Of a stretch of DNA of 64,000 nucleotides, positions 52,977-62,541 are shown one piece after another. The DNA is taken from positions 1 to 64,000 of the forward strand of contig NZ_JACHIG010000011.1 of the NCBI RefSeq assembly GCF_014203095.1, in the 5' to 3' direction. Position 1 is the first letter of the stretch. The number at the start of each line of letters is the position of its first letter. The stretch is from Prosthecobacter vanneervenii. Lineage in GTDB: Bacteria > Verrucomicrobiota > Verrucomicrobiia > Verrucomicrobiales > Verrucomicrobiaceae. Position numbers and translations under genes: made by a program. The notes under the pieces were generated by a model, which saw nothing but the letters and a program-made list of their open reading frames with translations, did not search any database and had not been told where the DNA came from.

Positions 52977-53933
52977 ATGAAACTCGCTCTGTCTCTCCTC
53001 CTGCTCGTTTCCATTGCCTCAGCCGCCGATGCTCCGGCGAAGAAGGCTGAGGCTCCTGCTAAAAAAGCTCCGGCCAAGAAGGTCTATCCGAAGAATCCGC
53101 CGCCGATGGTGGCGGATTTTAAGTATGGGCCGTTTGAGCGGAACGTGCTGGATTTCTGGCAGGCGAAGTCTGACAAGCCGACGCCGCTGCTGTTTTTCAT
53201 CCATGGCGGTGGCTGGATGGGTGGAGACAAGAAGGGCATCTCGGTGGAGCCGTTTTTGAAGGAAGGCATCTCGGTGGTGTCGATCAACTACCGCTACATC
53301 TCGCAGGCGCAGGATGTGGTGCCACCGGTGAAGGCCCCGCTGACGGATGCGGCGCTGGCGCTGCAGACGGTGCGCAGCAAGGCTGCGGAGTGGAACATCG
53401 ACAAGACACGCATTGCCGCGAGCGGCGGTTCGGCCGGGGCCTGCAGCAGCCTGTGGCTGGCCTTTCATGATGACATGGCGGATCCGAAGAGCAGCGATCC
53501 GATCAAGCGCGAGTCCACACGCCTGCTGACCGCGGCGGTGAATGGTCCGCAGACGACGCTGGACCCAAAGCAGATGCGCGAATGGACGCCGAACAGCCGC
53601 TATGGTGGTCATGCCTTCAGCAAGGCGGGCGAGTTCAAAAACTTCGATGACTTTGTGGCCGCGCGTGAGCGCATCCTGCCGTGGATCAATGAATACTCGC
53701 CCTATGCGCTGGTGAGCACGGATGATCCGCCAGTGTACTGTTATTTCAGCTCCGCACCAGCCATCGGACAGGAGCAGAAGGACCCCACGCATACTGCCAA
53801 CTTCGGCGTAAAGCTGCAGGAACACTGCAAAGAAAAAGGTGTGGCTTGTGACGTCGTTTACCCTGGTGCCACAGACGTGAAGTACAAGACAATCAACGAA
53901 TACCTCATCGCAAAGCTCAAGCAGGCGAAATAA
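52977..53933 (+). CDS. Exported alpha/beta hydrolase, tandem copy 2
   Basis: A 318-residue paralogue of the gene at 51501, with the same signal, linker (this one KKAEAPAKKAPAKK), oxyanion motif (FFIHGGGW, His near 76) and nucleophile elbow (ASGGSAGA). Long central identity (for example WNIDK, DDMADPKSSDPI, EWTPNSRYGGHAF, IGQEQKDPTHT) shows recent duplication. The N-terminal linker and the middle loop differ most. I chose the ATG at 52977, before the signal peptide. Confidence 0.9.
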   Translation: MKLALSLLLLVSIASAADAPAKKAEAPAKKAPAKKVYPKNPPPMVADFKYGPFERNVLDFWQAKSDKPTPLLFFIHGGGWMGGDKKGISVEPFLKEGISVVSINYRYISQAQDVVPPVKAPLTDAALALQTVRSKAAEWNIDKTRIAASGGSAGACSSLWLAFHDDMADPKSSDPIKRESTRLLTAAVNGPQTTLDPKQMREWTPNSRYGGHAFSKAGEFKNFDDFVAARERILPWINEYSPYALVSTDDPPVYCYFSSAPAIGQEQKDPTHTANFGVKLQEHCKEKGVACDVVYPGATDVKYKTINEYLIAKLKQAK

Positions 53934-53962
53934 CCCACACCCGGCAATCTGCATTTACGATC

Positions 53963-54697
53963 ATGAAACTTAACACACTTACTCTTGGCAGCCTGGCGCT
54001 GGCGTTTTGTCTCGTGGCCCGTGCGGAGGACTCCGCATTCAAGCCGATCTTCAATGGCAAGGATCTGACCGGCTGGTACGGGCTGAATCCTCACTCTGTC
54101 GTCAAACTGGCAGGCGAGAAGAAGGAGGCTGCGCTGAAGAAGATGCGCGAGGAATTCGCAACCTTCTGGAAGGTGGAAAATGGCGAACTGGTCAATGACG
54201 GCCACGGTCCGTATGCCACCACGGAGCAGGAGTTTGGCGACATGGAATTCCTCATTGAGTATAAAACCGTGGCGGGTGCTGACAGCGGCATCTATCTGCG
54301 CGGGGTGCCGCAGGTGCAGATCTGGGACAAGAACCAGGTCTTTGATCCGGCGAAGCCAACGCGCAGACCTCATCTGGGTTCGGGAGGGCTTTTCAACAAC
54401 ACTCCTGATACGCCGGGACGTGACCCTCTGGTGGTGGCGGACAAGCCTTTTGGCGAGTGGAACAGCTTCCGCATCCGCCAGATCGGGGCACGCACGTGGG
54501 TGTGGCTGAATGACAAGCTGGTGGTGGATGGCAACGTGATGGAAAACTACTATGACCGCACGAAGCCGCTGCCTGCGAAGGGGCCGATCATGCTGCAGAC
54601 GCATGGCGGTGAGATTCGCTGGAGGAACCTGCAGGTGCGAGAGATCGGCGCCGAGGAGGCGAAGAAGATCCTGGCTGAAGCTGACGCTAAGAAGTGA
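53963..54697 (+). CDS. Exported DUF1080 protein
   Basis: A 244-residue DUF1080 (3-keto-disaccharide hydrolase fold, concanavalin-like) protein. It has a signal peptide and then FKPIFNGKDLTGWYGL, GDMEFLIEYKTVAGADSGIY, LRGVPQVQIWD, GEWNSFRIRQIGARTWVWLN and a C-terminal GEIRWRNLQVREI. Such domains bind or hydrolyse glycans in Planctomycetota and Verrucomicrobiota; only some have shown activity. Followed by a strong terminator, so it ends the operon that starts at 46778 or 50347. Confidence 0.9.
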   Translation: MKLNTLTLGSLALAFCLVARAEDSAFKPIFNGKDLTGWYGLNPHSVVKLAGEKKEAALKKMREEFATFWKVENGELVNDGHGPYATTEQEFGDMEFLIEYKTVAGADSGIYLRGVPQVQIWDKNQVFDPAKPTRRPHLGSGGLFNNTPDTPGRDPLVVADKPFGEWNSFRIRQIGARTWVWLNDKLVVDGNVMENYYDRTKPLPAKGPIMLQTHGGEIRWRNLQVREIGAEEAKKILAEADAKK

Positions 54698-55052
54698 CCG
54701 GGTTGATTTGATGAAACAAAAAAGCCGCAGGGGAGAGATCCGCTGCGGCTTTTTGTTTGAGGCTCGTACTAGGTATGGGCGTCATGGGGCATTTGCGGTC
54801 TCGCGTTCTCCCATGTGGGGTCTTGTTCTTGCTTCTCGTTTGCGTTGGATCGCTGAAGACTTCTCGCATACCTCCGGCATGCGGCCTTGGCTTTGAACAT
54901 CGGTTATCCTGAGTCCGGTGGTTCTCGCTCGCAAAGCCTCGCTTCACCACCGGCTAATTTCCGGGCTCCTTCCAGGAGCCAATGGCAAGGCTGCGCCTGG
55001 ACTGAGCTAGATAAAATGTGCCAACGGATGCCTCAATGTCAGGCTCAATGGG
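54698..55052. other. Gap with terminator and hairpin repeats, no gene
   Basis: Apart from the terminator, hairpins are present: CCGGTGG/CCACCGG (54915-54921, 54947-54953) and GGCTCCT-TCC-AGGAGCC (54964-54980). They belong to the same class of intergenic palindromes as elsewhere. No gene is supported. Confidence 0.5.
54717..54757 (+). terminator. Rho-independent terminator
   Basis: AAAAAGCCGCAG (54719-54730), a twelve-base loop, then CTGCGGCTTTTT (54743-54754): 12-bp perfect arms with a T-run. It starts about 20 bases after the stop codon of the DUF1080 gene. This is the best terminator in the window. Confidence 0.9.
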
Positions 55053-55742
55053 TCACTTGTTCAGCACGAGGCGGAGGGTGCCGTTGTGGATGTCGAGGGA
55101 CTGGATGCCGGCGACGAATTTTTGGAGGGCGGGGTCGGATTCGACATTGGCGGCGATGAGGTCGAGGCCTTTGATGTCGCCGATCCAGCTATTGGGAAGG
55201 GAAATGCCGCCGAGGCTGAGGTCGTCGAGCTTGAGGGAGAGCTTGTGAGCCGGGGTAAGGCTGGTGCCGAAGGTGAAACGGAGGCGGATTTTTTGATTGG
55301 GCATGATCGGGAAATCCGGCGGGGCGGCGAGGATGATGGCGGCGGAGACCTGGCCTTCGGCAAACTGGACCTGGACGCTCTCGCCGAGCTGCTGCTGGGC
55401 GAGGTAGGCGTTTACTTCGCGCTCATTGATGATGATGGTGCGGTTTGCCTCATCGGGAGGGATGGCAGCAGGGTTGTTGAGGGCCTGAAGCTTGTTGTCG
55501 AAGGCGGCCTGCTCCGTGGAGGTGAGGCTGACCGGCTTCATGGGGGAGGGGTAGAAGGTGTGCTTGACCCAGAAGGCGCCGGTGGCAGCGGCGATGCCCG
55601 CGCAGCCGAGGATGACGGCGAGGGTGATGAGGATGATTTTTTTGGTGGAGCGCGCGCGGGTCGCTGGAGCGGGCGCTACGGATTCAGGGGGGGCTTGCAT
55701 GACAGTGGTTTGGATGCTTTCCGCCCGAAAGTATTCATTCAT
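55053..55742 (-). CDS. Membrane-anchored hypothetical protein
   Basis: A 229-residue protein with a cytoplasmic N-terminus (about 35 residues), one membrane segment (IILITLAVILGCAGIAAATG) and an extracytoplasmic beta-rich part (residues 70-229). The end, HNGTLRLVLNK, and the pattern NEREVNAYLAQQ resemble YpmS/DUF2140-type proteins, but I would not assign it. It is divergent from glpK, 84 bp away. Confidence 0.6.
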   Translation of the reverse strand: MNEYFRAESIQTTVMQAPPESVAPAPATRARSTKKIILITLAVILGCAGIAAATGAFWVKHTFYPSPMKPVSLTSTEQAAFDNKLQALNNPAAIPPDEANRTIIINEREVNAYLAQQQLGESVQVQFAEGQVSAAIILAAPPDFPIMPNQKIRLRFTFGTSLTPAHKLSLKLDDLSLGGISLPNSWIGDIKGLDLIAANVESDPALQKFVAGIQSLDIHNGTLRLVLNK

Positions 55743-55826
55743 GGGGAAAAATGCCAGCTACAGGTTCCCTGAGAGTTTGTAAGGCATTGACTCTGCGCGC
55801 AGGGCTTGGGAACATCTGCATTAACC

Positions 55827-57311
55827 ATGAAATACATCCTCGCTCTCGATCAGGGCACGACCAGCTCCCGCGCCATTCTCTTCAATCATGACGGCGGCAT
55901 TGTGGCCACGGCGCAGAAGGAATTCCGGCAGATCTTTCCAAAGCCCGGCTGGGTGGAGCATGATGCGCAGGAAATCTGGGCGACGCAGGCCGGGGTGGCG
56001 GCGGAGGTGCTGCACAAGGCGCGTGCGAAGGCTGGGGATGTGGCCGCCATCGGCATCACGAACCAGCGGGAGACGACGGTGGTGTGGGATCGCAAAACGG
56101 GGAAGCCGATCTGCAACGCGATCGTGTGGCAGGACAGGCGCACGGCACCGATGTGCGACAAGCTGCGAGCCCAGAAGCTGGACAAGCTGATCCAGAAGAA
56201 AACGGGGCTGGTGGTGGATGCGTATTTTTCCGCCACGAAGGTGCAGTGGATTTTGCAGAATGTGAAGGGGGCCAAGGCGCGTGCGGCAAAGGGGGAGCTT
56301 GCCTTTGGCACGATCGACTCCTGGCTGCTGTGGAACCTGACCGGCGGCAAAGTGCATGCGACGGATGTGAGCAATGCCTCGCGCACGATGCTGTATGACA
56401 TCCGCAAGGGCACGTGGGATGAAGAGCTGCTCAGAATTTTTGGTGTGCCGCGCTCGATGCTGCCGGAGGTGCGGGATTCCAGCGGGGTGTTTGGCGAGAC
56501 GACGCTGCTGGGTGGTAAGACTCCCATCGCGGGAATCGCGGGGGATCAGCAGTCGGCGCTGTTTGGGCAGGTGTGCACGAAGCCCGGGATGGTGAAGAAC
56601 ACGTATGGTACGGGCTGCTTCATGCTGATGAACACGGGCACGAAACCCATTGCGTCCAAAAACAAGCTGCTGACCACGGTGGCGTGGAGGATCGACGGGC
56701 GCACGGAGTATGCGCTGGAGGGGAGCGTTTTCATTGCGGGAGCGGCGATTCAGTGGCTGCGAGATGGGCTGGGCATCATCCGGAAGTCGGCAGATGTGGA
56801 GGCGTTGGCTGCGAGTGTGCCTGACACGGGCGGCGTGTATCTGGTGCCTGCGTTTGCGGGGCTAGGCGCTCCGCACTGGGATGCTTATGCGCGCGGCACA
56901 TTGGTGGGGATGACGCGCGGCACCACGGTGGCGCATATCGCACGAGCTGCGCTGGAGGGGATCGCGCTGCAGGTGATGGATATTTTGAAGGCCATGGAGG
57001 CAGATGCGGGGATCAAGCTGAAGGAGCTGCGGGTGGATGGAGGTGCGAGCGTGAACAACCTGCTGATGCAGATGCAGTGCGACCTTCTCGGGGTGCCGGT
57101 GGTGCGGCCAAAGGTGAACGAGACGACGGCACTGGGCGCGGCGTGTCTTGCGGGACTTGCCGTGGGGTATTGGAAAAACGTGGCCGACATTGCCAAACAT
57201 TGGCAGGTGGACCGCAAGTTTAAGCCCACGATGAAGGCGGGAATGCGCAGCCGGATCACGGAAGGCTGGAAACGGGCACTGGGACGTGCGATGGCATGGG
57301 AGGAGAAATAA
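55827..57311 (+). CDS. glpK: Glycerol kinase
   Basis: A 494-residue FGGY-family kinase that phosphorylates glycerol with ATP. Family parts are [72 protein letters not shown] and [20 protein letters not shown], which is the C-terminal FGGY signature. Length is normal. The start at 55827 is the ATG just before the first strand. The GNAT gene follows one base after the stop, so they form an operon. Confidence 0.95.
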   Translation: MKYILALDQGTTSSRAILFNHDGGIVATAQKEFRQIFPKPGWVEHDAQEIWATQAGVAAEVLHKARAKAGDVAAIGITNQRETTVVWDRKTGKPICNAIVWQDRRTAPMCDKLRAQKLDKLIQKKTGLVVDAYFSATKVQWILQNVKGAKARAAKGELAFGTIDSWLLWNLTGGKVHATDVSNASRTMLYDIRKGTWDEELLRIFGVPRSMLPEVRDSSGVFGETTLLGGKTPIAGIAGDQQSALFGQVCTKPGMVKNTYGTGCFMLMNTGTKPIASKNKLLTTVAWRIDGRTEYALEGSVFIAGAAIQWLRDGLGIIRKSADVEALAASVPDTGGVYLVPAFAGLGAPHWDAYARGTLVGMTRGTTVAHIARAALEGIALQVMDILKAMEADAGIKLKELRVDGGASVNNLLMQMQCDLLGVPVVRPKVNETTALGAACLAGLAVGYWKNVADIAKHWQVDRKFKPTMKAGMRSRITEGWKRALGRAMAWEEK

Positions 57312-57312
57312 T

Positions 57313-58392
57313 GTGAAACACACCGCATGGATCAATCCGCCCTGTCCGATGCTGCCGGAGGAAAATCGGCACTATGACCATCATGACATCCAGGCGCTAC
57401 AGCATGACCGCGGGCCGAGGTTTTACGAGGTGGCGCTGCACTATGCGCAGAGCCTTTGGAGAGAGGGATTTCCGGCAAAGAGCATTCTGCTGATCAACCG
57501 CGCGCTTTCCCTGCCGCTGGCGGCGGATGAGCCGATCCTGGCGAAATGGCCGCTGCCTTACCTGGCGCTGGTGTGGATCATGCAGCACCGGGTGGAGGGA
57601 CAGTTTATTGGCAATCCGCGACGGCACTGGCAGCACCTGGCCACTCGGATGGTGGAGCCAAACAAGGAGCTGCGCACCTGGCGGGCCTGGGCGTGCTGGC
57701 ATCTGGCGCGGCTGATTCTGCCTGAGGCGGAATTTCCCGCAGATCAGCGGCAGATCCGTGAGGAGCAGGTGGTGGAGCCGACACAGGAGGAGATAGCCGC
57801 CCATCTGCATCGGCTTTCGCCCGCAAGGGACGAAGAGACCTGGCTGCATGCCGTGAACACGATCCAACAGCAACCGCGCAGTGCGCTGGCGGCGCGTGTG
57901 CGGCGGATAGGGCCCGCTGAGCTGCCAGTGGTGCAGCGGCTGGGGCATGAAATCTGGCATGCGTATTACCCGGGCATCATCAGCGAGGCGCAGATCCGCT
58001 ACATGCTTTCGATCTGGTATCAGCCGGGGGCGATGGCGCATGAGATGCAGGCGCGCGATGTGTGGTATGCGCTGGTGGAGGTGGCAGGGCCGAGGCCGGT
58101 GGGATACATCTCCTTTGAGAAGCAGCTGTTTGAGCCCGTGCTTTTCATCAACAAGCTGTATCTGCTGCCCGAGGTGCATGGGCATGGGCTGGGGGTATTT
58201 ACCCTGCGCTGGGCGGAGGAACGGGCCCGTGAGATGGAGTGCAAGATCGTGCGGCTGCGGGTGAACAAGAAGAATGCCGGCGCTATCCGCTCCTATCTGC
58301 GTGCGGGGTTTCGATTCACCGAGGATGTGGTGAGTGACATTGGCAGCGGGTTTGTGATGGATGATTATGTGATGGAGAAGGCGGTGCCTTGA
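57313..58392 (+). CDS. GNAT acetyltransferase with extra N-terminal domain
   Basis: A 359-residue protein. The C-terminal half (about residues 200-355) is a GNAT N-acetyltransferase with the acetyl-CoA site near LLPEVHGHGLGVFTLRWAEE and the final strand GFRFTEDVVSDIGSGF. The N-terminal 190 residues form a helical domain of unknown type (YDHHDIQALQHDRGPRFYEV, ARLILPEAEFP). The start is a GTG one base after the glpK stop. An AGGAG site lies at about 57300-57304, within the end of glpK, about 8 bases before the GTG. The substrate is unknown. Confidence 0.75.
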   Translation: MKHTAWINPPCPMLPEENRHYDHHDIQALQHDRGPRFYEVALHYAQSLWREGFPAKSILLINRALSLPLAADEPILAKWPLPYLALVWIMQHRVEGQFIGNPRRHWQHLATRMVEPNKELRTWRAWACWHLARLILPEAEFPADQRQIREEQVVEPTQEEIAAHLHRLSPARDEETWLHAVNTIQQQPRSALAARVRRIGPAELPVVQRLGHEIWHAYYPGIISEAQIRYMLSIWYQPGAMAHEMQARDVWYALVEVAGPRPVGYISFEKQLFEPVLFINKLYLLPEVHGHGLGVFTLRWAEERAREMECKIVRLRVNKKNAGAIRSYLRAGFRFTEDVVSDIGSGFVMDDYVMEKAVP

Positions 58393-58440
58393 ACCGAGAT
58401 CGTCTTTGACAGCGTCGATCCTGCATTCCATCTCACTCTT

Positions 58441-60531
58441 GTGATCCCACTCGACCTTTCCCTTTCTGAAGTGCCCGGCCTGCCAGCGCATGCTGCGAGG
58501 CTGCTGGGCAAGGAGGGGGTGAAGACGGCGGCGGATGTGGTGTGGCACATGCCCTTCAGGCATGAGGACCGGCGGCAGATGCAGGCGCTGGCGTTTCAGG
58601 CGGGACTGCAGCCTGCGTGCCACCATGTGCTGGTGACCAAGACGGGGACCAAGTTCTTTGGTGGTCGGTCGGGCGTGTTTGAGGCGGTGGTGCAGCATGC
58701 CACAGGGCTGCTGGGACAGCAGCTGACGCTGAAGTGGTGGAACATGCCCTTCATGAGCCGGGTTCTGGCGGAAGGGCAGGAACTGATCGTCTATGGCGTG
58801 ATCAAGGATACGAAGGGCCGGCTGAGCATGGCACACCCGGAGTATGAGATCATCAAAGGTGGAGCGGATGATGATGCGGAGCAGATCCACACGGGGCGCA
58901 TCACACCGGTGTACCGACTGAGAGGCAGCATGACGCAGAAGGCCCTGAGGGTGGCGGTGTGGCATGTGCTGCAGGGGCTGCCGGATGCGTTTGTGGAAGA
59001 TCTGCTGCCGACGCCAAGCGCGGAGGGGGAGTTTGCCGGGATGTCGCGTGCGAAGGCGCTGAAGGAGGTGCATTTTCCCACGAGCGCGGAGAGTCTGGAG
59101 CAGGCGAAGCGCTACCTGGCGCTGGAGGAGTTTTATGGATATCAGCTCCGCGTGGCGCGGAGAAAGAGACAGGTCATCGAGTCAGGCGGGCGCAGGCAGG
59201 TCGGAACGGGTGAGCTGCTGAAGGACTTTTTCAACGAGCTGCCCTTCCAGCTGACGGCGGCGCAGATGCGCTGTCTGGAAGAGATCCACAAGGACATGGC
59301 GTCGGGGAATCCGATGAACCGGCTGCTGCATGGGGATGTGGGCAGCGGGAAGACGGTGGTGGCGTTTGCGGCGATGCTCCGGGCGGTGGAGTCCGGACGG
59401 CAGGCGGTGCTGATGGCACCCACGCAGATTCTGGCGGAGCAGCATGCGCGGAATGCGCGCAAGTGGCTGGAACCGCTGGGGCTGCGGGTGGCGCTGAGGA
59501 CGGGATCGAAACGGGAGGATGGGGAAGGTTTGGAGCTGATGCGAGGAAAGCGAAGCTCTGACAAAGCGGAGATCGTGATCGGCACGCATGCGCTGCTGCA
59601 TGATGAGGAGCTGATGCACAACACGGGGATCGTGGTGATCGACGAGCAGCACAAGTTTGGCGTGGCGCAGAGGGCGAAGCTGATCCGCAAGGGGGATACG
59701 CCGGATGTGCTAGTGATGACGGCGACACCGATCCCGCGTACGCTGACGCTGACGATTTACGGAGACCTGGAGGTCTCGACGATTGACCAACGGCCGCGCG
59801 ACGGAGTGAAGATCATCACGAAGGTGAGGCCGAAAACGAAGCTGAAGGAAGCGGCGAAGTTTCTGAGGGAGCAGATCGAGGAGGGGCGGCAGGGATATAT
59901 TGTGTATGCGCTGATCGACGAGTCGGAGAAGCTGGAAGCTGGCGCGGCGACAAAGGGGCATGAGGAGTGGTCCAAGCTGCTGGCTCCGTGCGAGGTGGGG
60001 CTGCTGCATGGGAGGATGAGCGCGGAGGAGAAGGAGGATGTGATGAAGCGCTTCCGGGCCGGGAAGCTGGACGCGCTGGTTTCCACGACGGTGATCGAGG
60101 TGGGCATTGATGTGCCGAATGCGACGGTGATGTTCATTCATGACGCGGGGCGTTTTGGGCTGGCACAGCTGCATCAGCTGCGAGGACGCATCGGACGCGG
60201 GGCGCATACGAGCTATTGCGTGCTGTTTGTGGATGACAAAGATGAGGAAAACCGGCAGCGGCTGGCGATCATGGAGGAGACGAGCGACGGCTTTCAAATT
60301 GCCGAGGAGGATCTGCGGCGGCGCGGGCCGGGGGATGTGCTGGGGAACGCGCAGAGCGGCCAAGCTCCACTGCTGTTTGGGGAGCTGCTGGCGGATACAC
60401 GGCTGGTGAGGCTGGCGCGGCAACTGGCTGAGCGGACGCTGGATGAAGACCCCCAATTGAGGAGGCCGGCGCTGGCTGCATTCCGGGGCGAGGAAGTCAT
60501 GGCCGAGAAGGCTCAGGCGATGATGCAGTGA
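58441..60531 (+). CDS. recG: ATP-dependent DNA helicase RecG
   Basis: A 696-residue SF2 helicase that remodels stalled replication forks and branched DNA. It has an N-terminal wedge/OB-fold part (residues 1-180), motif I HGDVGSGKTVVAFAAMLRAV (near 298), motif II DEQH (near 401, VVIDEQHKFGVAQR), motif III TATPIPRT, motif VI LHQLRGRIGRG and a C-terminal RecG-specific end. It starts with GTG at 58441. The length is close to the usual 690-700. Stand-alone gene after the glpK operon. Confidence 0.95.
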   Translation: MIPLDLSLSEVPGLPAHAARLLGKEGVKTAADVVWHMPFRHEDRRQMQALAFQAGLQPACHHVLVTKTGTKFFGGRSGVFEAVVQHATGLLGQQLTLKWWNMPFMSRVLAEGQELIVYGVIKDTKGRLSMAHPEYEIIKGGADDDAEQIHTGRITPVYRLRGSMTQKALRVAVWHVLQGLPDAFVEDLLPTPSAEGEFAGMSRAKALKEVHFPTSAESLEQAKRYLALEEFYGYQLRVARRKRQVIESGGRRQVGTGELLKDFFNELPFQLTAAQMRCLEEIHKDMASGNPMNRLLHGDVGSGKTVVAFAAMLRAVESGRQAVLMAPTQILAEQHARNARKWLEPLGLRVALRTGSKREDGEGLELMRGKRSSDKAEIVIGTHALLHDEELMHNTGIVVIDEQHKFGVAQRAKLIRKGDTPDVLVMTATPIPRTLTLTIYGDLEVSTIDQRPRDGVKIITKVRPKTKLKEAAKFLREQIEEGRQGYIVYALIDESEKLEAGAATKGHEEWSKLLAPCEVGLLHGRMSAEEKEDVMKRFRAGKLDALVSTTVIEVGIDVPNATVMFIHDAGRFGLAQLHQLRGRIGRGAHTSYCVLFVDDKDEENRQRLAIMEETSDGFQIAEEDLRRRGPGDVLGNAQSGQAPLLFGELLADTRLVRLARQLAERTLDEDPQLRRPALAAFRGEEVMAEKAQAMMQ

Positions 60532-60618
60532 GACGCGGATGTGAGAGGGGATGTGAGGAATGACTTAGCCCGGTATGCTTGACCGCTGAGTGCTTTGCCC
60601 GGTCAGTACCGCAGTGAC

Positions 60619-61449
60619 ATGCATCCCATCGCTCCCAGTTGCGCCCCTATGGTGCTGGTGGACCAAACCGAACTCGTTCGCAAACGACGGCGGAGTGGGG
60701 GGAGGGGCGTTTTGATGACGCTGCGTTCGGCCATATTGCTCACCGCAGCATCAGGCGTGACCGCCTTTGTGCTGTGGCTGAAGAGGGAGACGCCTAATCC
60801 GAGCGGGGCCATGGCCATGCGCGAGTCTCCGCTGGTGGAGGCGCGAAGCCTGAAGTCGCCGCTGCAGACGGTTGAGTCATCCGGGCAGGCGTATGGGCTG
60901 AGGAAGAGTCATCCAGCCGTCGTGGCATCAACGACACCCGCAAAAGGAGCTGTGCCGCAGGTGCAGACACCTGGAAGGATTAAGCCGACATGGCTGATGG
61001 CGGAGCTGCTGCCATCTGAGGAAGGGCAAAATGCCCGGACATCTCCGGCGCAGATCATGGAGCAGCTCAGGCAAAGCCTGCGAAATGCAGGGGCGCGGCA
61101 GATGGGGAAGGCGGTGAGGTTTGGAGTGCTGAACCTGGCTGAACTGCTGGCGATGGACTCTAGAACATGGGCTGCAGGGCAGGACACTCCGGTGGCGAGC
61201 GAGAACCGTGCCTCGTCCATGCTGCTAACTTTTTACCTGTGCTATCTGGACCGTGCTGGAGATGGCGCTGGCGTGCAGGCCCTGCTGATGGCGATGGAGC
61301 AAGGCATGGAGGAGGGGGATGCTGTGAGAGAGTGCATTCTGGTGGGGCGCAGTGTGGCCGATCTGGAAAAAGAGATGGGAATGGCCTTTGCGGCCGCCGG
61401 AGTGGAGCTGCAGTTCACCCGAAGAGGTGGGCTGGCCTTCAGGCAGTGA
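60619..61449 (+). CDS. Hypothetical protein with one membrane segment
   Basis: A 276-residue protein. A basic N-terminus (RKRRRSGGRG) precedes a single membrane segment (AILLTAASGVTAFVLWL). The rest is extracytoplasmic, with a low-complexity stretch (residues 65-120) and a C-terminal helical part. I do not recognise a family. ATG 60619 is preferred; 60649 and 60715 are also possible. Confidence 0.5.
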   Translation: MHPIAPSCAPMVLVDQTELVRKRRRSGGRGVLMTLRSAILLTAASGVTAFVLWLKRETPNPSGAMAMRESPLVEARSLKSPLQTVESSGQAYGLRKSHPAVVASTTPAKGAVPQVQTPGRIKPTWLMAELLPSEEGQNARTSPAQIMEQLRQSLRNAGARQMGKAVRFGVLNLAELLAMDSRTWAAGQDTPVASENRASSMLLTFYLCYLDRAGDGAGVQALLMAMEQGMEEGDAVRECILVGRSVADLEKEMGMAFAAAGVELQFTRRGGLAFRQ

Positions 61450-61518
61450 GAAATCATTCATGGGGAGAATCTTTTTGCCCGGGCTGGCATTTGCCCTTTT
61501 AATCATGGTGAATTTCCC

Positions 61519-62541
61519 ATGAAAACATCCTGGCCCATCCGCCTCGTGCGTGCGCTTTTCTTTGCGTTCTCGGTTTTCATTGGCATCGCCATTGCCCTGG
61601 GGCTGCAGCAGGATGCGTGGGTAGGGGCGGTGAGCGGGGCGGTTTTCATGGGCATGCTGATGGTACTGGACGTGATTCTGGCGCAGTTCACGCTAAGGGA
61701 TTTTTCCCATGCCACGCTGGGGCTGGCGGTGGGTCTTTTCTGCGCGTGGCTGATCACGCGGATCGGGGTGTTTCAGCTGGCGTATTTTCAAAACCATGAG
61801 GAGGGCGTGGCGCTGCAAAACATCGTGGAGATCTGCATCTATGGAACGCTGGCGTTTTTCGGAGTCACCTTTGCGCTGCGCAGTGACCGCGACCAGTTTG
61901 CCTTTCTGATCCCATACATCCGCTTCCGCCGTGACGGTTCTGAGGGGGAGCCTGTGCTGCTGGACACGGATGCGGCCATAGATGCCCGGCTGCCCGGTGT
62001 TTTCGGCACTGGCTTTTTAAGCGGAGCCGTGGTGGTGCCGCGCTGTGTGCTGGATGAACTGCAACGGCTTTCGGATTCTGCCGAACCAGCGTTAACGCTG
62101 CGCGGGAAACGAGGGCTGGAAATGATGGAGAAAATGCGTGCCCGGCCTGAGATGAAGGTTTCCATCCATGAGGACGGCATGGCGGATATGCCTGTGGAGG
62201 TGCGGCTGGTGACGCTGGCAAGGGAGCTGAATGCGCGCCTGCTGACCAGTGATGACAATCTGGCAAAAGTGGCGCGCCTGCGGGGCATCACAGTGCTGAG
62301 TCTGCGAGAGCTGGCTGCGGCGCTAAATCCCGAGCTGGGAGTGGGAGATGAACTGCGGCTGCCGCTGACCAAACCTGGGAAGGATAAAAACCAGGCAGTG
62401 GGCTATCTGCCGGACGGAGCGATGATCGTGGTGAACAACGCGGCCTCCCTGATCGGACAGACGGTGGATGTGGTGGTGTCTGGAACCCTGCCGACGAGCG
62501 CCGGGAGGCTGGTGTTTGCGGAACTCAAGCCCGCCGCGTGA
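61519..62541 (+). CDS. PIN-TRAM membrane protein (YacL type)
   Basis: A 340-residue protein with four membrane segments (residues 8-115), then a PIN nuclease-like domain (PVLLDTDAAID, CVLDELQRL, LLTSDDNLAKV, holding the acidic cluster) and a C-terminal TRAM domain (VGYLPDGAMIVVNNAASLIG, then TVDVVVSG). This is the order of Bacillus YacL. PIN domains cut RNA, and TRAM domains bind RNA, so the protein may be a membrane-tethered ribonuclease. Its end overlaps the convergent PEP-CTERM gene by 17 bp. Confidence 0.85.
   Translation: MKTSWPIRLVRALFFAFSVFIGIAIALGLQQDAWVGAVSGAVFMGMLMVLDVILAQFTLRDFSHATLGLAVGLFCAWLITRIGVFQLAYFQNHEEGVALQNIVEICIYGTLAFFGVTFALRSDRDQFAFLIPYIRFRRDGSEGEPVLLDTDAAIDARLPGVFGTGFLSGAVVVPRCVLDELQRLSDSAEPALTLRGKRGLEMMEKMRARPEMKVSIHEDGMADMPVEVRLVTLARELNARLLTSDDNLAKVARLRGITVLSLRELAAALNPELGVGDELRLPLTKPGKDKNQAVGYLPDGAMIVVNNAASLIGQTVDVVVSGTLPTSAGRLVFAELKPAA

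Noticed and set aside
57397-59073. 558-codon minus-strand frame
   Set aside because: Antisense to the GNAT and recG genes; no domain recognised.
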